DNA of 64,000 nt from Vibrio rumoiensis 1S-45 (GCF_000286955.2 NZ_AJYK02000052.1:1-64000); one strand, 5' to 3'; shown: positions 10,421-20,256, numbered from the stretch's first letter. Numbers and translations: made by a program. The notes: generated from the letters alone by a model not told the origin.

Positions 10421-11701
10421 ATGAACGTTCGTGCCGCTGCCGCTAAAGTCTTATTTGAAGTTGTGGATCAAGGTTACTCACTCTCTTCTTCCCTTCCTGC
10501 CGCTCAGCAAACTATTCGCCCTCGTGACCATGCCTTGCTGCAAGAGATCTGCTACGGCGCGCTGCGTTATTTGCCACGTTTAGAGTCCATTGTGAATGAA
10601 TTAATGGACAAACCACTGAAAGGCAAACAGCGAGTATTTCATCACTTAATCTTAGTGGGGATTTATCAATTAAGTTTTATGCGTATCCCTGCACATGCCG
10701 CGGTGGGTGAAACGGTTGAAGGTACTCAAGACCTTAGAGGCCCTCGCCTACGTGGACTTATCAATGCAGTATTACGCAATTACCAACGTAATCAAGAGCA
10801 GCTTGATGCCCAATCCATCAGCCACAATGCTGGTAAATATGCGCATCCAAGTTGGTTACTAAAATTACTGCAACAAGCCTACCCAAGCGATTGGGAAAGC
10901 ATTGTTGAAGCCAATAATAGCAAAGCACCAATGTGGCTGCGTGTTAACCGCCAGCACCACACTCGTGATGAGTATCTCGCATTATTAAATGAAAATGAGA
11001 TTGAAGCGGAAATTCACCCACAAGCTGAAGATGCGCTGCGTCTACTTTCACCTTGTGATGTCATGACGCTACCGGGCTTTGAGCAAGGTTGGGTATCGGT
11101 GCAAGATGCTGCGGCTCAATTGTCGGTCGACTACTTGAAACCCCAAGATGGTGAATTAATTTTAGATTGCTGCGCGGCGCCCGGAGGCAAAACTGCGCAC
11201 ATTTTAGAGCACACGCAAAACGCAGAAGTCGTCGCCATTGATTGCGATGATAATCGTTTAAGCCGAGTTCACGACAACCTACAACGTTTACAACTGCAAG
11301 CCGAAGTCATTTGCGGTGATGCTCGCTACCCTGAAGAATGGTGGAATGGGGAGAAATTCGATCGTATTTTGCTTGATGCCCCTTGTTCGGCCACCGGCGT
11401 AATTCGTCGTCACCCAGATATCAAATGGCTACGTCGCGCGAACGATATTGAAGCGTTATCAGCATTACAAAGTGAAATTTTAGATGCGATGTGGCGTCAA
11501 TTAAAACCAGAAGGTACTTTGGTGTATGCGACGTGTTCGATCACCCCTCAAGAAAACGTTGAACAGGTTCGTGCCTTTATCGCGCGTACCACCAATGCAC
11601 AATTAATTGGTAGTGAGATTGAGAACCCAGGTCGCCAAATTCTTCCGGGTGAAGAAAATATGGATGGCTTTTATTACGCGGTGTTACGCAAAACCGTTTA
11701 G
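10421..11701 (+). CDS. rsmB: 16S rRNA (cytosine(967)-C(5))-methyltransferase
   Basis: RsmB (Sun/Fmu) methylates C967 of 16S rRNA with SAM. The 426-residue protein has an N-terminal NusB-like RNA-binding domain (about 1-140) and a C-terminal Rossmann methyltransferase with [14 protein letters not shown] (SAM loop), [18 protein letters not shown] with the catalytic-pair cysteine, and YATCSI with the second cysteine. Length equals the family norm (429 in E. coli). The leader carries two hairpins, so it may have its own promoter rather than depend on fmt. Confidence 0.97.
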   Translation: MNVRAAAAKVLFEVVDQGYSLSSSLPAAQQTIRPRDHALLQEICYGALRYLPRLESIVNELMDKPLKGKQRVFHHLILVGIYQLSFMRIPAHAAVGETVEGTQDLRGPRLRGLINAVLRNYQRNQEQLDAQSISHNAGKYAHPSWLLKLLQQAYPSDWESIVEANNSKAPMWLRVNRQHHTRDEYLALLNENEIEAEIHPQAEDALRLLSPCDVMTLPGFEQGWVSVQDAAAQLSVDYLKPQDGELILDCCAAPGGKTAHILEHTQNAEVVAIDCDDNRLSRVHDNLQRLQLQAEVICGDARYPEEWWNGEKFDRILLDAPCSATGVIRRHPDIKWLRRANDIEALSALQSEILDAMWRQLKPEGTLVYATCSITPQENVEQVRAFIARTTNAQLIGSEIENPGRQILPGEENMDGFYYAVLRKTV

Positions 11702-11780
11702 TCTCCTCAAGCAAATATGAAGACCACACTTTAACATTGTGGTACATCGATACAGGCTTAATTTAGGTATAACACACACT

Positions 11781-13157
11781 ATGAAAATCATTATTCTTGG
11801 CGCGGGACAAGTTGGCGGTACGCTGGCAGAAAACTTAGTTGGTGAAAATAACGATATTACGGTGATAGACCGCAATACGGATCGCCTGCGAGAGCTGCAA
11901 GATAAATACGATTTACGCGTGGTCAATGGTTATGCCAGTCATCCAGATACCTTACGTGAAGCAGGCGCACAAGATGCCGATATGCTGGTGGCCGTCACCA
12001 ATTCGGATGAAACCAACATGGCCGCTTGTCAGGTTGCCTTCACCTTATTTAATACCCCAAGCCGTATTGCTCGTATTCGCTCACCGGAATACCTCGCCGA
12101 AAAAGATGCCTTATTTCAATCTGGCGCGATTCCAGTTGATCACTTAATTGCCCCTGAAGAGTTGGTCACCAGTTATATTGAGCGCCTGATCCAATACCCG
12201 GGTGCCTTACAAGTGGTGAGTTTCGCAGAACGTAAAGTAAGCTTAGTGGCAGTAAAAGCCTATTACGGCGGGCCATTGGTCGGTAATGCGTTATCTGCAT
12301 TGCGTGAACACATGCCTCATATTGATACCCGAGTTGCCGCAATTTTCCGCCAAGGTCGCCCGATTCGCCCACAAGGCACGACTATCATTGAAGCGGACGA
12401 TGAAGTCTTCTTTGTGGCGGCAAGTAACCACATTCGCGCGGTGATGAGTGAACTGCAACGCTTAGAAAAAACCTATCGTCGCATCATGATTGTTGGTGGT
12501 GGTAATATTGGTTCAAGCTTGGCTAAACGCTTAGAGAAAGATTACAGCGTCAAATTGATTGAGCGCAGTTACCAACGCGCTGAGCAACTATCAGAAGAGC
12601 TGGAAAACACCATCGTCTTTTGTGGGGATGCGGCCGATCAAGAATTACTTAACGAAGAAAACATCGACCAAGTGGATGTCTTCATTGCACTGACCAACGA
12701 AGATGAAACCAACATCATGTCCGCCATGCTAGCAAAACGATTAGGTGCCAAAAAAGTCATGGTGCTAATTCAACGCAGTGCCTATGTCGATCTGGTACAA
12801 GGCGGTGCAATTGATGTGGCAATTTCTCCTCAACAAGCCACCATTTCAGCGCTACTGACTCACGTACGTCGTGCTGATATCGTTAACGTATCCTCTTTAC
12901 GCCGTGGCGCCGCAGAAGCGATTGAAGCGATTGCTCATGGTGATGAAAGCACTTCTAAAGTGGTTGGTAAAGCCATTGGTGATATTAAGTTGCCACCGGG
13001 TACCACTATTGGTGCGATTGTTCGTGGGGAAGAAGTACTGATCGCCCATGACCGCACCGTGATTGAACAAGACGATCACGTCGTGATGTTCTTAGTCGAT
13101 AAAAAATACGTGCCAGACGTTGAACGTCTATTCCAACCGAGCCCGTTCTTCTTATAA
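11781..13157 (+). CDS. trkA: Trk potassium uptake regulatory subunit TrkA
   Basis: TrkA is the peripheral gating ring of the Trk K+ uptake system and binds NAD(H) and ATP at the inner face of the membrane. The 458-residue product, exactly the E. coli length, is two tandem RCK units, each starting with a Rossmann glycine motif: [17 protein letters not shown] at the N-terminus and [17 protein letters not shown] near residue 235. I chose the ATG at 11781 because MKIIILGAG is the family start; the in-frame extension from 11739 is unlikely. trkH follows after 18 bases. Confidence 0.97.
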   Translation: MKIIILGAGQVGGTLAENLVGENNDITVIDRNTDRLRELQDKYDLRVVNGYASHPDTLREAGAQDADMLVAVTNSDETNMAACQVAFTLFNTPSRIARIRSPEYLAEKDALFQSGAIPVDHLIAPEELVTSYIERLIQYPGALQVVSFAERKVSLVAVKAYYGGPLVGNALSALREHMPHIDTRVAAIFRQGRPIRPQGTTIIEADDEVFFVAASNHIRAVMSELQRLEKTYRRIMIVGGGNIGSSLAKRLEKDYSVKLIERSYQRAEQLSEELENTIVFCGDAADQELLNEENIDQVDVFIALTNEDETNIMSAMLAKRLGAKKVMVLIQRSAYVDLVQGGAIDVAISPQQATISALLTHVRRADIVNVSSLRRGAAEAIEAIAHGDESTSKVVGKAIGDIKLPPGTTIGAIVRGEEVLIAHDRTVIEQDDHVVMFLVDKKYVPDVERLFQPSPFFL

Positions 13158-13175
13158 ATATGGCAATGTAAAACC

Positions 13176-14621
13176 ATGGTTAATTATCGTCCGATATTAT
13201 TCGTTCTTGGATTAGTGTTATCAAAAATAGCACTATTCATGTACGTACCCACGTTGATGGCTTTTTTTACCGGAACCGATGGGTTTATTGAATTTGGCCA
13301 AGCGGTGATCATTACTCATATTGCCTCGTTCATTTTATTAACTTTAGGTCGAACCAAAGATTTTCGTCTTGGCGTGCGAGATATGTTTCTCCTCACCAGT
13401 TTGGTGTGGACGATTGCCAGCTGTTTTGCGGCTTTACCTTTCATGTTCATTAACCACATTAGCTTTACCGATGCATATTTTGAAACCATGTCTGGTATCA
13501 CCACTACAGGTTCAACCGTATTAAGTCATCTAGATGATATGGCTCCCAGTATTTTATTGTGGCGTTCTACCCTGCAATGGATAGGAGGCGTGGGCTTTAT
13601 TGTGATGGCTGTTGCTATCTTACCTATGCTGAATGTCGGTGGGATGAAGCTGTTCCAAACCGAATCCTCCGATTGGTCCGATAAAAGCAGCCCAAGGGCA
13701 AAAAATGTCGCTAAAAATATCGTGTGGGTCTATTTGATTTTAACGCTACTGTGCGTACTTGGTTACTTTTACACTGGCATGGGGTGGTTTGATGCGATTA
13801 ACCATGCCTTCACCACATTATCAACCGGAGGTTATTCCACCTCAGATCAATCAATGAATCATTTTTCTAATGGTTCTCATTGGGTTGGCTCGTTATTTAT
13901 GTTCTTAGGCGGATTACCCTTCTTATTATTTGTGACTGCTCTACGTAAAAAAAGTTTAACGACGTTATTACGTGATGCTCAAGTTCGCGGATTTGCTTAT
14001 CTAGTGCTTTCTAGCAGTTTATTAATCGCATTGTGGATGACCTTTAAAGATCATTATGACTTTGCCGATGCTATTCGAATATCAACGTTTAATATCATTT
14101 CCGTTTTAACCACCACAGGTTTTGGCCTAGATGACTTCACCTCATGGGGCGGCTTACCTACGGTGATCTTCTTCTTCTTAATGATCACCGGAGCTTGCTC
14201 AGGCTCAACCGCTGGCGGCATTAAAATCTTTCGCTTTCAAATTGCTTCGACCTTACTCAACAAACAAATGATGCGATTAATTCACCCATCAGGAGTATTT
14301 GTTCAAAGATACAATCAACGCCCGGTCAATGACGACATCGTCCGCTCTGTTGTCGCTTTCGTGTTAACATTTGTGCTCACTATTATGTTTATTGCTGGAT
14401 GCTTAAGCGCCTTAGGTCTTGACCCTACGACCAGCATCACAGGTGCGATGACCGCAGTTGCCAACGTAGGGCCGGGTATGGGCTCGGTTATTGGCCCAAC
14501 TGGCAACTTTGCCCCATTACCAGATGCCGCCAAATGGCTACTGAGTTTTGGCATGTTAATGGGTCGCTTAGAAATCCTGACCATTTTGGTTTTATTCTTT
14601 CCTGCCTTTTGGCGCACTTAA
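13176..14621 (+). CDS. trkH: Trk potassium uptake transmembrane subunit TrkH
   Basis: TrkH is the K+-conducting membrane subunit of the Trk system. The 481-residue protein has many hydrophobic segments in four pseudo-repeats, and each pore-loop motif is visible: TTTGSTVLSHL, LSTGGYSTSD, TTTGFGLDDF and ANVGPGMGS, the four strands of the selectivity filter. It is paired with trkA (18-base gap, co-transcribed). A long hairpin terminator follows. Length matches the family (483). Confidence 0.97.
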   Translation: MVNYRPILFVLGLVLSKIALFMYVPTLMAFFTGTDGFIEFGQAVIITHIASFILLTLGRTKDFRLGVRDMFLLTSLVWTIASCFAALPFMFINHISFTDAYFETMSGITTTGSTVLSHLDDMAPSILLWRSTLQWIGGVGFIVMAVAILPMLNVGGMKLFQTESSDWSDKSSPRAKNVAKNIVWVYLILTLLCVLGYFYTGMGWFDAINHAFTTLSTGGYSTSDQSMNHFSNGSHWVGSLFMFLGGLPFLLFVTALRKKSLTTLLRDAQVRGFAYLVLSSSLLIALWMTFKDHYDFADAIRISTFNIISVLTTTGFGLDDFTSWGGLPTVIFFFLMITGACSGSTAGGIKIFRFQIASTLLNKQMMRLIHPSGVFVQRYNQRPVNDDIVRSVVAFVLTFVLTIMFIAGCLSALGLDPTTSITGAMTAVANVGPGMGSVIGPTGNFAPLPDAAKWLLSFGMLMGRLEILTILVLFFPAFWRT

Positions 14622-14629
14622 CTTAAATA

Positions 14630-14665
14630 AAAATGGCGAATTCCAATAAAAGAATTCGCCATTTT
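14630..14665. terminator. Bidirectional terminator between trkH and trhA
   Basis: AAAATGGCGAATTC (14630-14643) pairs perfectly over 14 bp with GAATTCGCCATTTT (14652-14665), with an 8-nt loop. It separates the convergent trkH and hemolysin-III-type genes. Confidence 0.92.
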
Positions 14666-14690
14666 GATGGTATAGCCGTAGAAATGGAAA

Positions 14691-15341
14691 CTAAGCCACT
14701 ACCGGCTGAACATACCAATAAATACTGATGAAGTGACAAACACACCCAGCCAAGACAAATAAGTGCCAGATAGCATGATTGTATGGGATCCGTTTACTGG
14801 CATAAAAAATAACACCCAATGAGTAAATCACCCCTCCCGCGACCAGCCACACCACCGCCATAATGTCCAAATGCGTCGCAAGTTGATAGACCACCACTAA
14901 AGATAACCAACCCATGGTTAAATAGCTGATCAATGAAAAAGAAGGAAAGCGATACACAAATGCTATCTTCATGATCACCCCTAAAATTGCAATCGACCAA
15001 ATCACCACCATCAAACCAATCGCAAGTTCCGTTCTAAGCCCCACCAGTAAGAAAGGGGTATAACTGCCTGCAATCAGCAAATAAATAGCACTATGATCTA
15101 ACGTTTTAAGCCAACGTTTAGCCGCTGGGTTGGCTATCGCATGATATAAAGTCGAAGCAAGAAAGAGCACAATAACGCTTGCCCCATAAACACTCATACT
15201 GATGTAAGTTAAAGTATCGGCATGATGCTCATACGATTTCATCAAAAGCGCGATTAAAGCAATAATGCCAAACAATATACCTAAACCATGGCTAATACTG
15301 TTGGCCAATTCTTCTCGAGGTGAGTATTCCACCGATTGCAT
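14691..15341 (-). CDS. trhA: Hemolysin III / TrhA family membrane protein
   Basis: This 216-residue protein has seven predicted membrane segments and the PAQR/HlyIII signature: an N-terminal [12 protein letters not shown] with the conserved Ser and His, and [18 protein letters not shown] near the C-terminus with further metal-ligand histidines. E. coli TrhA (YqfA) belongs to this family and is linked to membrane energetics; the 'hemolysin' name does not imply toxicity here. It is convergent with trkH. A palindrome lies about 50 bases upstream of the start. Confidence 0.92.
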   Translation of the reverse strand: MQSVEYSPREELANSISHGLGILFGIIALIALLMKSYEHHADTLTYISMSVYGASVIVLFLASTLYHAIANPAAKRWLKTLDHSAIYLLIAGSYTPFLLVGLRTELAIGLMVVIWSIAILGVIMKIAFVYRFPSFSLISYLTMGWLSLVVVYQLATHLDIMAVVWLVAGGVIYSLGVIFYASKRIPYNHAIWHLFVLAGCVCHFISIYWYVQPVVA

Positions 15342-15389
15342 ATCAATAACCTAAGTGACTTCAATAATATTGTTATTCTGGCACATTCA

Positions 15390-15405
15390 GCTTACAAGTG
15401 TAAGC
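15390..15405. promoter_or_regulatory. Palindrome upstream of trhA
   Basis: GCTTACA-AG-TGTAAGC is a perfect 7+2+7 palindrome about 50 bases before the trhA start. The two-base centre is too tight for an RNA hairpin, so a dimeric repressor or activator site is more likely. On the minus strand TTGTAA within it could be a -35 element with TAACAA 16 bases downstream. Confidence 0.4.
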
Positions 15406-15442
15406 CAAAATTAATCAAAGCCATTAAGATATAGCATTCTCA

Positions 15443-16228
15443 TTATGAAGATCGATCTAAAAACTCAATGACTTTACGTCCCGCAGTATGAGGGTCTTCA
15501 TCATGCAGAAGTACCAATTCTCGTTTCAGTTTATTACTGCCAATCAAATTCGATAGCATGCCGCCCATGCCTTTTTTCTGACGATCGACCTCAAACCAAA
15601 TTTTAAGATCATCTTGAGTTCGGTAGGTTACAACTTCCAACTCACGCCAACGCCCATGAAAATCACCATGCACCGGCACAAATTCAAATTCTTGTACAAA
15701 AGGAAGCTCAAATCCTTTTACCGCTTCGCATTCCACTTGTCGAATTCGTAAACCAGCTTCTTCCAACGCAGAAAAAATACCATCTTCTAATGGGTCAGGA
15801 CGAACCGTGATTTCATCTTTATCCGTAGGATCAGCGGCAAGCGCAATATCAAGGCTAGTTTCAAGCCACACTTTAGAGTCACCAAGAGTGATCGGCGTAT
15901 TCCATGGCACATCTAATACCACAGGAAAAACGCGATCTTGCTGAGGTTCGATATCAAAAGTTTCAGGTAAAGACCACTTAGCTAATACATGGGTTTTCGC
16001 TATTTTTTGTCCGGCCATTTCTCGGCCATCTTTATTCAAACGCTCTGCACGATAACGACAACACAGCTTCAGGTGAATGTTATCTATCGATTGCTTGGTT
16101 GAGCCCCCATAAACATGCACATCAACAGCAACAGATTGCCCTGGGTAAACCACATCTTGTTTAAGTATGGTGTCAACTCGAGCAGAACCAATACCTAAGC
16201 TGGCTAACGTTTTCTTAAAAAATGACAT
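15443..16228 (-). CDS. Sporulation-control protein Spo0M-like (arrestin-like fold)
   Basis: This 261-residue protein starts MSFFKKTLASLGIGSARVDT and matches the Spo0M (SpoOM) family, widespread in non-sporulating gammaproteobacteria. In Bacillus Spo0M influences sporulation and the family has an arrestin-like beta-sandwich fold; its role in vibrios is not known. The N-terminal half is beta-rich (VYPGQSVAVDVHVYGGSTKQ). AAGGAG sits five bases before the ATG. It stands alone on the minus strand. Family call fairly sure, function unknown. Confidence 0.88.
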   Translation of the reverse strand: MSFFKKTLASLGIGSARVDTILKQDVVYPGQSVAVDVHVYGGSTKQSIDNIHLKLCCRYRAERLNKDGREMAGQKIAKTHVLAKWSLPETFDIEPQQDRVFPVVLDVPWNTPITLGDSKVWLETSLDIALAADPTDKDEITVRPDPLEDGIFSALEEAGLRIRQVECEAVKGFELPFVQEFEFVPVHGDFHGRWRELEVVTYRTQDDLKIWFEVDRQKKGMGGMLSNLIGSNKLKRELVLLHDEDPHTAGRKVIEFLDRSS

Positions 16229-16439
16229 ACCGGCTCCTTGTCTTTTTTAAATCTAAGTAAAATATTCACTTACCAATAAAAAGGTTATCGCATTAACAAA
16301 TGTTTATGACTATACTATTACACAGTCGAAAAATTATTCGATTGCTGATCGTAATTTGGACAAACAATCAAAATAAATAAATAATGATTGGATCAGCTAA
16401 CAATAGCAATGGATATGCGTTTTTATAGGTAGTTACTAT
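16229..16439. other. Intergenic leader upstream of the small basic ORF
   Basis: The region between the Spo0M-like gene and the small ORF at 16440 is AT-rich. A TATACT box at about 16310-16315 could be a -10 element for rightward transcription, though no good -35 is seen. A 14-codon ORF (ATG at 16384, stop 16428) precedes the 41-codon ORF. Nothing else is evident. Confidence 0.35.
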
Positions 16440-16565
16440 ATGCGTCCCGTTCCTGTTCGTGCATCCAGTTGTCGCGGTTCTGCTTCTCGTCGTCGCCATT
16501 GTTTTGCTGCTGCTCCCGTAGCTAAGCCAATACAAGCGCCAACGAATACGCAAAATCAACAATAG
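16440..16565 (+). CDS. Putative small arginine-rich protein, 41 aa
   Basis: An ORF of 41 codons begins MRPVPVRASSCRGSASRRRH and ends in a Pro/Gln/Asn-rich tail. Seven arginines and two cysteines lie in the first 21 residues, then FAAAPVAKP. An AGG about ten bases upstream is a modest ribosome binding site. An intrinsic terminator follows within 30 bases, so ORF and terminator could form an independent short transcript. I do not recognise the product; it could be a small basic protein, a leader peptide, or a chance ORF in a small RNA. Confidence 0.45.
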   Translation: MRPVPVRASSCRGSASRRRHCFAAAPVAKPIQAPTNTQNQQ

Positions 16566-16592
16566 TAATGCACATAAACTGAACTTATTACA

Positions 16593-16632
16593 AGAGCGTA
16601 GCATCATTTAGGTGCTGCGCTTTTTTTTATAA
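16593..16632 (+). terminator. Intrinsic terminator upstream of yihD
   Basis: AGCGTAGCA pairs with TGCTGCGCT (one G-T pair) around a nine-base loop, followed by eight consecutive T residues. It ends whatever transcript carries the small ORF at 16440. Confidence 0.85.
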
Positions 16633-16677
16633 TTTGATACCGTATTGTTAGTCCTTACTATTATTATGGAATAAAAA

Positions 16678-16944
16678 ATGAAATGCCACCGAGTAAATGA
16701 ACTGGTCGAATTACTTCACCCTGAATGGCAAAAAGACTCCGATCTTAACTTATTGCAATTTATCGTGAAGTTGAGCAAAGAAGCAGGTTACCAAGGCCAG
16801 TTGGAAGACCTCACCGATGATGTTCTGATATATCACCTTAAAATGCGTAATAGCCAGAAAGAAGATATGATTCCAGGGCTTGCCAAAGACCAAGAAGATG
16901 ATTTCAAAACCGCATTATTACGAGCGCGTGGCATCATCAAATAG
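16678..16944 (+). CDS. yihD: YihD family protein (DUF1040)
   Basis: This 88-residue protein closely follows E. coli Yih[21 protein letters not shown] at the start, [13 protein letters not shown] in the middle and [14 protein letters not shown] at the end. The family is small, cytoplasmic and of unknown function. In E. coli yihD also precedes srkA and dsbA; here ccoG has come between them, as in other vibrios. Confidence 0.95.
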   Translation: MKCHRVNELVELLHPEWQKDSDLNLLQFIVKLSKEAGYQGQLEDLTDDVLIYHLKMRNSQKEDMIPGLAKDQEDDFKTALLRARGIIK

Positions 16945-16955
16945 TAGGCTTTGAT

Positions 16956-17003
16956 TAGCCAAGCGCCCTTTTCACTCCAAATCAGCTTGGCTATATTTCT
17001 TTA
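16956..17003 (+). terminator. Probable terminator after yihD
   Basis: TAGCCAAGC (16956-16964) pairs with GCTTGGCTA (16985-16993), followed by TATTTCTTTAATTTT. The 20-nt loop is long, so strength is uncertain. Confidence 0.6.
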
Positions 17004-17137
17004 ATTTTCAATCGTTCAAATAATAAACCTTGAAGCGCGTAGCGACTTACTGTCATCCTTTCCTATATACTACGCCACAACAATTCCGCATTAATAACCT
17101 AAAGCAACGCACTTTAGGATCGGACAAGGAAGCAGCA

Positions 17138-18520
17138 ATGGATCCAAATAGAATTGATGTGAAAATCATCGACCCTAAAACCAATCGTGATGCCAACGGT
17201 AAAATATACGTTCGCAAGAGCCAAGGTGCCTACCAAAAACTAAGGCGTTATGGTGGCTGGTTCTTAATGGTTCTCTTTGCCATGATTCCTTGGCTTTCTT
17301 ACGACGGAAGACAAGCCATTTTATTTGATTTAGGCAAACAACAATTCTTATTTTTTGGGGCGACCTTTTTCCCTCAAGACCTCACCTTGCTTGCTCTCAT
17401 TTTCGTTATTGCCGCTTTCGGCCTATTTTTTCTAACCACTTTTTTAGGCCGGGTATGGTGTGGCTATTTATGCCCACAAACCGTTTGGACTTTCATTTTT
17501 ATTTGGTTTGAAGAAAAGCTAGAAGGCCCGGCCAACAAACGTCGTAAACAAGATAACAATAAATACTCCTCAAACCTTATCTTACGCAAAGCGATCAAGC
17601 ACTTAGCATGGTGGTCAGTATCCATCATTACCGGCTTAGTGTTTGTTGGCTACTTCATTCCGATCAAAGAATTGTTCGTTGAATTTTTCACCTTTAAATT
17701 AGCTTTCTTACCTGCATTTTGGGTATGGTTCTTTGCCGCTTGTACTTACGGGAATGCTGGCTGGATGCGCGCCATTATGTGTTTACACATGTGCCCTTAC
17801 GCTCGCTTCCAATCGGCCATGTTCGATAAAGATACTTATATCGTCGGCTATGACACTAAACGCGGTGAAAAACGCGGTCCTCGCTCATTAAAAGCGGAAA
17901 AACCAAAAGATTTAGGTGACTGTATTGATTGTGACTTATGCGTCCAAGTTTGCCCAACCGGAATCGATATTCGTAACGGTTTGCAATACGAATGCATTAA
18001 CTGCGGTGCTTGTATTGATGCTTGCGATAAAACCATGGAACGCATGGGTTATGAGAAAGGCTTAATCAGTTACACCACTGAGCATAAATTATCGGGCAAA
18101 AAAACCAAAATTACCCGTCCAAAGCTGATTGGTTATGGCGTTGCTTTATTATTAATGATTGGTTTGCTGGTGACACAAGTGATTACCGTGGATCCGGTTA
18201 ACATGAGTGTACTGCGCGACCGTAGCCAAATGTATCGCATTGATAACAATGGTTGGATTGAGAACACTTACACGTTAAAAATTCTTAATAAAACCCAACA
18301 AACCCAACAATACACGATTGATGTAAAAGGGTTAAAAGATGTGAAATGGTATGGTTCTCAAACCATCACCGTTCCGGCCGGTCAATTGGTCAGCGAACCT
18401 TTAAGCTTAGCGGTTAGCCCTGATGAATTAGCATCGCCGATAGTGAAATTTGAGTTTATACTCTCAGACAGTGATGGATTTACATTGAACGTCGAAAGTC
18501 GCTTTATTAAAAAGCTGTAA
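17138..18520 (+). CDS. ccoG: Cytochrome c oxidase accessory protein CcoG (FixG-like)
   Basis: This is a membrane-bound iron-sulfur protein implicated in copper handling for cbb3-type cytochrome oxidase assembly. The 460-residue product starts at the ATG at 17138 (AAGGA eight bases upstream); an upstream in-frame start adds 36 unrelated residues. N-terminal membrane segments include WFLMVLFAMIPWLSYDG and the CGYLCPQTVW motif. Two ferredoxin-type 4Fe-4S motifs (CIDCDLCVQVCP and CINCGACIDAC) lie near residues 260-295, then one more membrane segment and a periplasmic C-terminal domain. The ccoNOQP genes are not in this window. Confidence 0.94.
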   Translation: MDPNRIDVKIIDPKTNRDANGKIYVRKSQGAYQKLRRYGGWFLMVLFAMIPWLSYDGRQAILFDLGKQQFLFFGATFFPQDLTLLALIFVIAAFGLFFLTTFLGRVWCGYLCPQTVWTFIFIWFEEKLEGPANKRRKQDNNKYSSNLILRKAIKHLAWWSVSIITGLVFVGYFIPIKELFVEFFTFKLAFLPAFWVWFFAACTYGNAGWMRAIMCLHMCPYARFQSAMFDKDTYIVGYDTKRGEKRGPRSLKAEKPKDLGDCIDCDLCVQVCPTGIDIRNGLQYECINCGACIDACDKTMERMGYEKGLISYTTEHKLSGKKTKITRPKLIGYGVALLLMIGLLVTQVITVDPVNMSVLRDRSQMYRIDNNGWIENTYTLKILNKTQQTQQYTIDVKGLKDVKWYGSQTITVPAGQLVSEPLSLAVSPDELASPIVKFEFILSDSDGFTLNVESRFIKKL

Positions 18521-18546
18521 ACGACCGATATTAAACGATACGCAAT

Positions 18547-18579
18547 AAGGAAGGGCTTAGTAATAAGCCCTTTTATTTT
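18547..18579 (+). promoter_or_regulatory. Hairpin between Shine-Dalgarno and start of srkA, also terminator-like
   Basis: AAGGGCTT (18551-18558) pairs with AAGCCCTT (18565-18572), followed by TTTTATTTT running directly into the srkA ATG at 18580. It looks like an intrinsic terminator for ccoG. The only Shine-Dalgarno, AAGGA (18547-18551), lies upstream of the hairpin; folding the GGGCTT/AAGCCC core would leave about 10 unpaired bases between it and the ATG, a normal spacing. Confidence 0.6.
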
Positions 18580-19584
18580 ATGAATGATATCAATACACAA
18601 CCTGATACAGCCTTTAATTTTGACGCTTTAACGCCTGACTTTATGTGGTATGCGATAGAAAGCATTGGCATTAGAGCTGAATCAGGCTTACTGGCACTCA
18701 ATAGCTATGAAAACCGTGTGTATCAGTTTATCGATGAAGAAAAGCAGCGTTACGTGGTGAAGTTCTATCGCCCTCAACGTTGGACTCAACAGCAGATATT
18801 AGAAGAGCACCAGTTCACACTCGAACTCTTAGAGCAAGACATCCCTGTTGCCCCTCCTTGCATTATTAATGGCTCGACGTTGCATCAATACCAAGGGTAT
18901 TACTTTGCATTGTTTGTCAGTGTCGGTGGCCGTCAATTTGAAGTGGATAATATCGACCAGTTAGAAGGTGTAGGGCGCTTTTTAGGTCGAATTCACCAAG
19001 TAGGCCAAGCCAAACCGTTTATTCATCGCCCAACCATGAATCTAGACGAGTATTTATATCAACCACGTAAATTGCTTAATAACAGCACCTTTATTCCTAG
19101 TCATTTAGAAAATAGCTTCTTCAGTGATTTGGATATGCTAATTGGCCAATTAGAGCAACACTGGACTGAACCTAAAAACATCATACGTCTGCATGGTGAT
19201 TGTCACCCAGGTAATATCTTATGGCGAGATGGCCCTATGTTTGTCGATTTAGATGATTCTCGTAATGGCCCAGCCATTCAAGATATCTGGATGTTACTCA
19301 GCGGTGAACGCCAAGATAAAATAATGCAATTGGATACGGTTTTAGAGGCTTATTCAGAATTTTGCACATTTGATGCAAATCAATTGAAACTGATTGAGCC
19401 TTTACGTGGTCTTAGAATGGTGCACTACATGGCATGGTTAGCAAAACGTTGGCACGATCCGGCTTTTCCGATTGCATTCCCATGGTTTAACGATGCAAAA
19501 TACTGGGAAAGCCAAGTGCTGGCATTTAAAGAACAAATTGCCGCTTTACAAGAACCACCGTTATCATTAACCCCACAATGGTAA
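18580..19584 (+). CDS. srkA: Stress response kinase A (SrkA/RdoA)
   Basis: SrkA is a cytoplasmic Ser/Thr kinase of the APH/choline-kinase-like fold, tied to the Cpx envelope stress response in enterobacteria. The 334-residue protein has SYENRVYQF near the N-terminus, the nucleotide-loop lysine in YVVKFYRP, the catalytic loop HGDCHPGNILW and the metal-binding FVDLDDSRNGPA. Length matches E. coli (328). The start has no Shine-Dalgarno at normal linear distance; a hairpin may bridge it. dsbA follows after 33 bases, the conserved srkA-dsbA pair. Confidence 0.95.
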   Translation: MNDINTQPDTAFNFDALTPDFMWYAIESIGIRAESGLLALNSYENRVYQFIDEEKQRYVVKFYRPQRWTQQQILEEHQFTLELLEQDIPVAPPCIINGSTLHQYQGYYFALFVSVGGRQFEVDNIDQLEGVGRFLGRIHQVGQAKPFIHRPTMNLDEYLYQPRKLLNNSTFIPSHLENSFFSDLDMLIGQLEQHWTEPKNIIRLHGDCHPGNILWRDGPMFVDLDDSRNGPAIQDIWMLLSGERQDKIMQLDTVLEAYSEFCTFDANQLKLIEPLRGLRMVHYMAWLAKRWHDPAFPIAFPWFNDAKYWESQVLAFKEQIAALQEPPLSLTPQW

Positions 19585-19617
19585 TTCGCTTTTAAATGAA
19601 ATGGAGTTGATTCACTA

Positions 19618-20217
19618 ATGAAAAAAATCTTTACCCTGTTTGCTGCTTTGTTATTAAGCTTTGCAGCCCAAGCTGAGCGTTTCCCTGAAGGCGATTACTA
19701 CAAAGTAGTCGACTTACCTCATTCATCAAGCCCAACAGTAACCGAGTTCTTCTCTTTTTATTGCCCACACTGTAATGACTTCGAACCTATGATTGGCGCA
19801 TTGAAAAAACACCTTGATGGCAAAGCCGATTTTGAAAAAGTGCCCGTTTCTTTCATGGGTGGCAACATGGGTCAACCAATGAGCAAAGCTTACGCGACAA
19901 TGGTGTCATTAAATGTAGATGACAAATTAGTACCTGTGCTATTTAACCGCATTCACGCACAACGCAATCCACCTAAAGATGAAGCTGAACTACGCCAAAT
20001 TTTCTTAGACAACGGCGTGTCTGCTGCTGACTTTGATGGCACTTACAACAGCTTCGCGGTTGATTCTATGGTTCGTCGTTTTGATAAATCATTTAAAGAT
20101 AGCGGCTTATCAGGCGTTCCAACGGTTGTGGTTAATAACAAATACATTGTTAACTCAAGCAAAATCAAAGATCTTAATGAATACTTTGATCTGATTGATT
20201 CTTTATTAAAGAAATAA
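19618..20217 (+). CDS. dsbA: Thiol:disulfide interchange protein DsbA
   Basis: DsbA puts disulfide bonds into proteins as they enter the periplasm and is reoxidised by DsbB. The 199-residue precursor has a clear signal peptide ending at AQA (residue 19). The thioredoxin fold carries the active site Cys49-Pro-His-Cys52 (FYCPHCNDF) and the cis-proline loop [12 protein letters not shown] lies upstream of the ATG. In Vibrio DsbA (TcpG in V. cholerae) is needed for secreted and surface factors. Confidence 0.97.
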   Translation: MKKIFTLFAALLLSFAAQAERFPEGDYYKVVDLPHSSSPTVTEFFSFYCPHCNDFEPMIGALKKHLDGKADFEKVPVSFMGGNMGQPMSKAYATMVSLNVDDKLVPVLFNRIHAQRNPPKDEAELRQIFLDNGVSAADFDGTYNSFAVDSMVRRFDKSFKDSGLSGVPTVVVNNKYIVNSSKIKDLNEYFDLIDSLLKK

Positions 20218-20256
20218 TAAACGCCCGTCAAATAGTTAATTTCAACTTTAAATAAG

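Noticed and set aside
14691-15341. A hemolysin virulence gene
   Set aside because: The HlyIII/PAQR family name is historical; the protein is a housekeeping-type seven-helix membrane protein.
16368-16607. 79-codon minus-strand ORF over the small-ORF/terminator region
   Set aside because: It runs through the terminator hairpin and has no ribosome site; the plus-strand 41-codon ORF has the better context.
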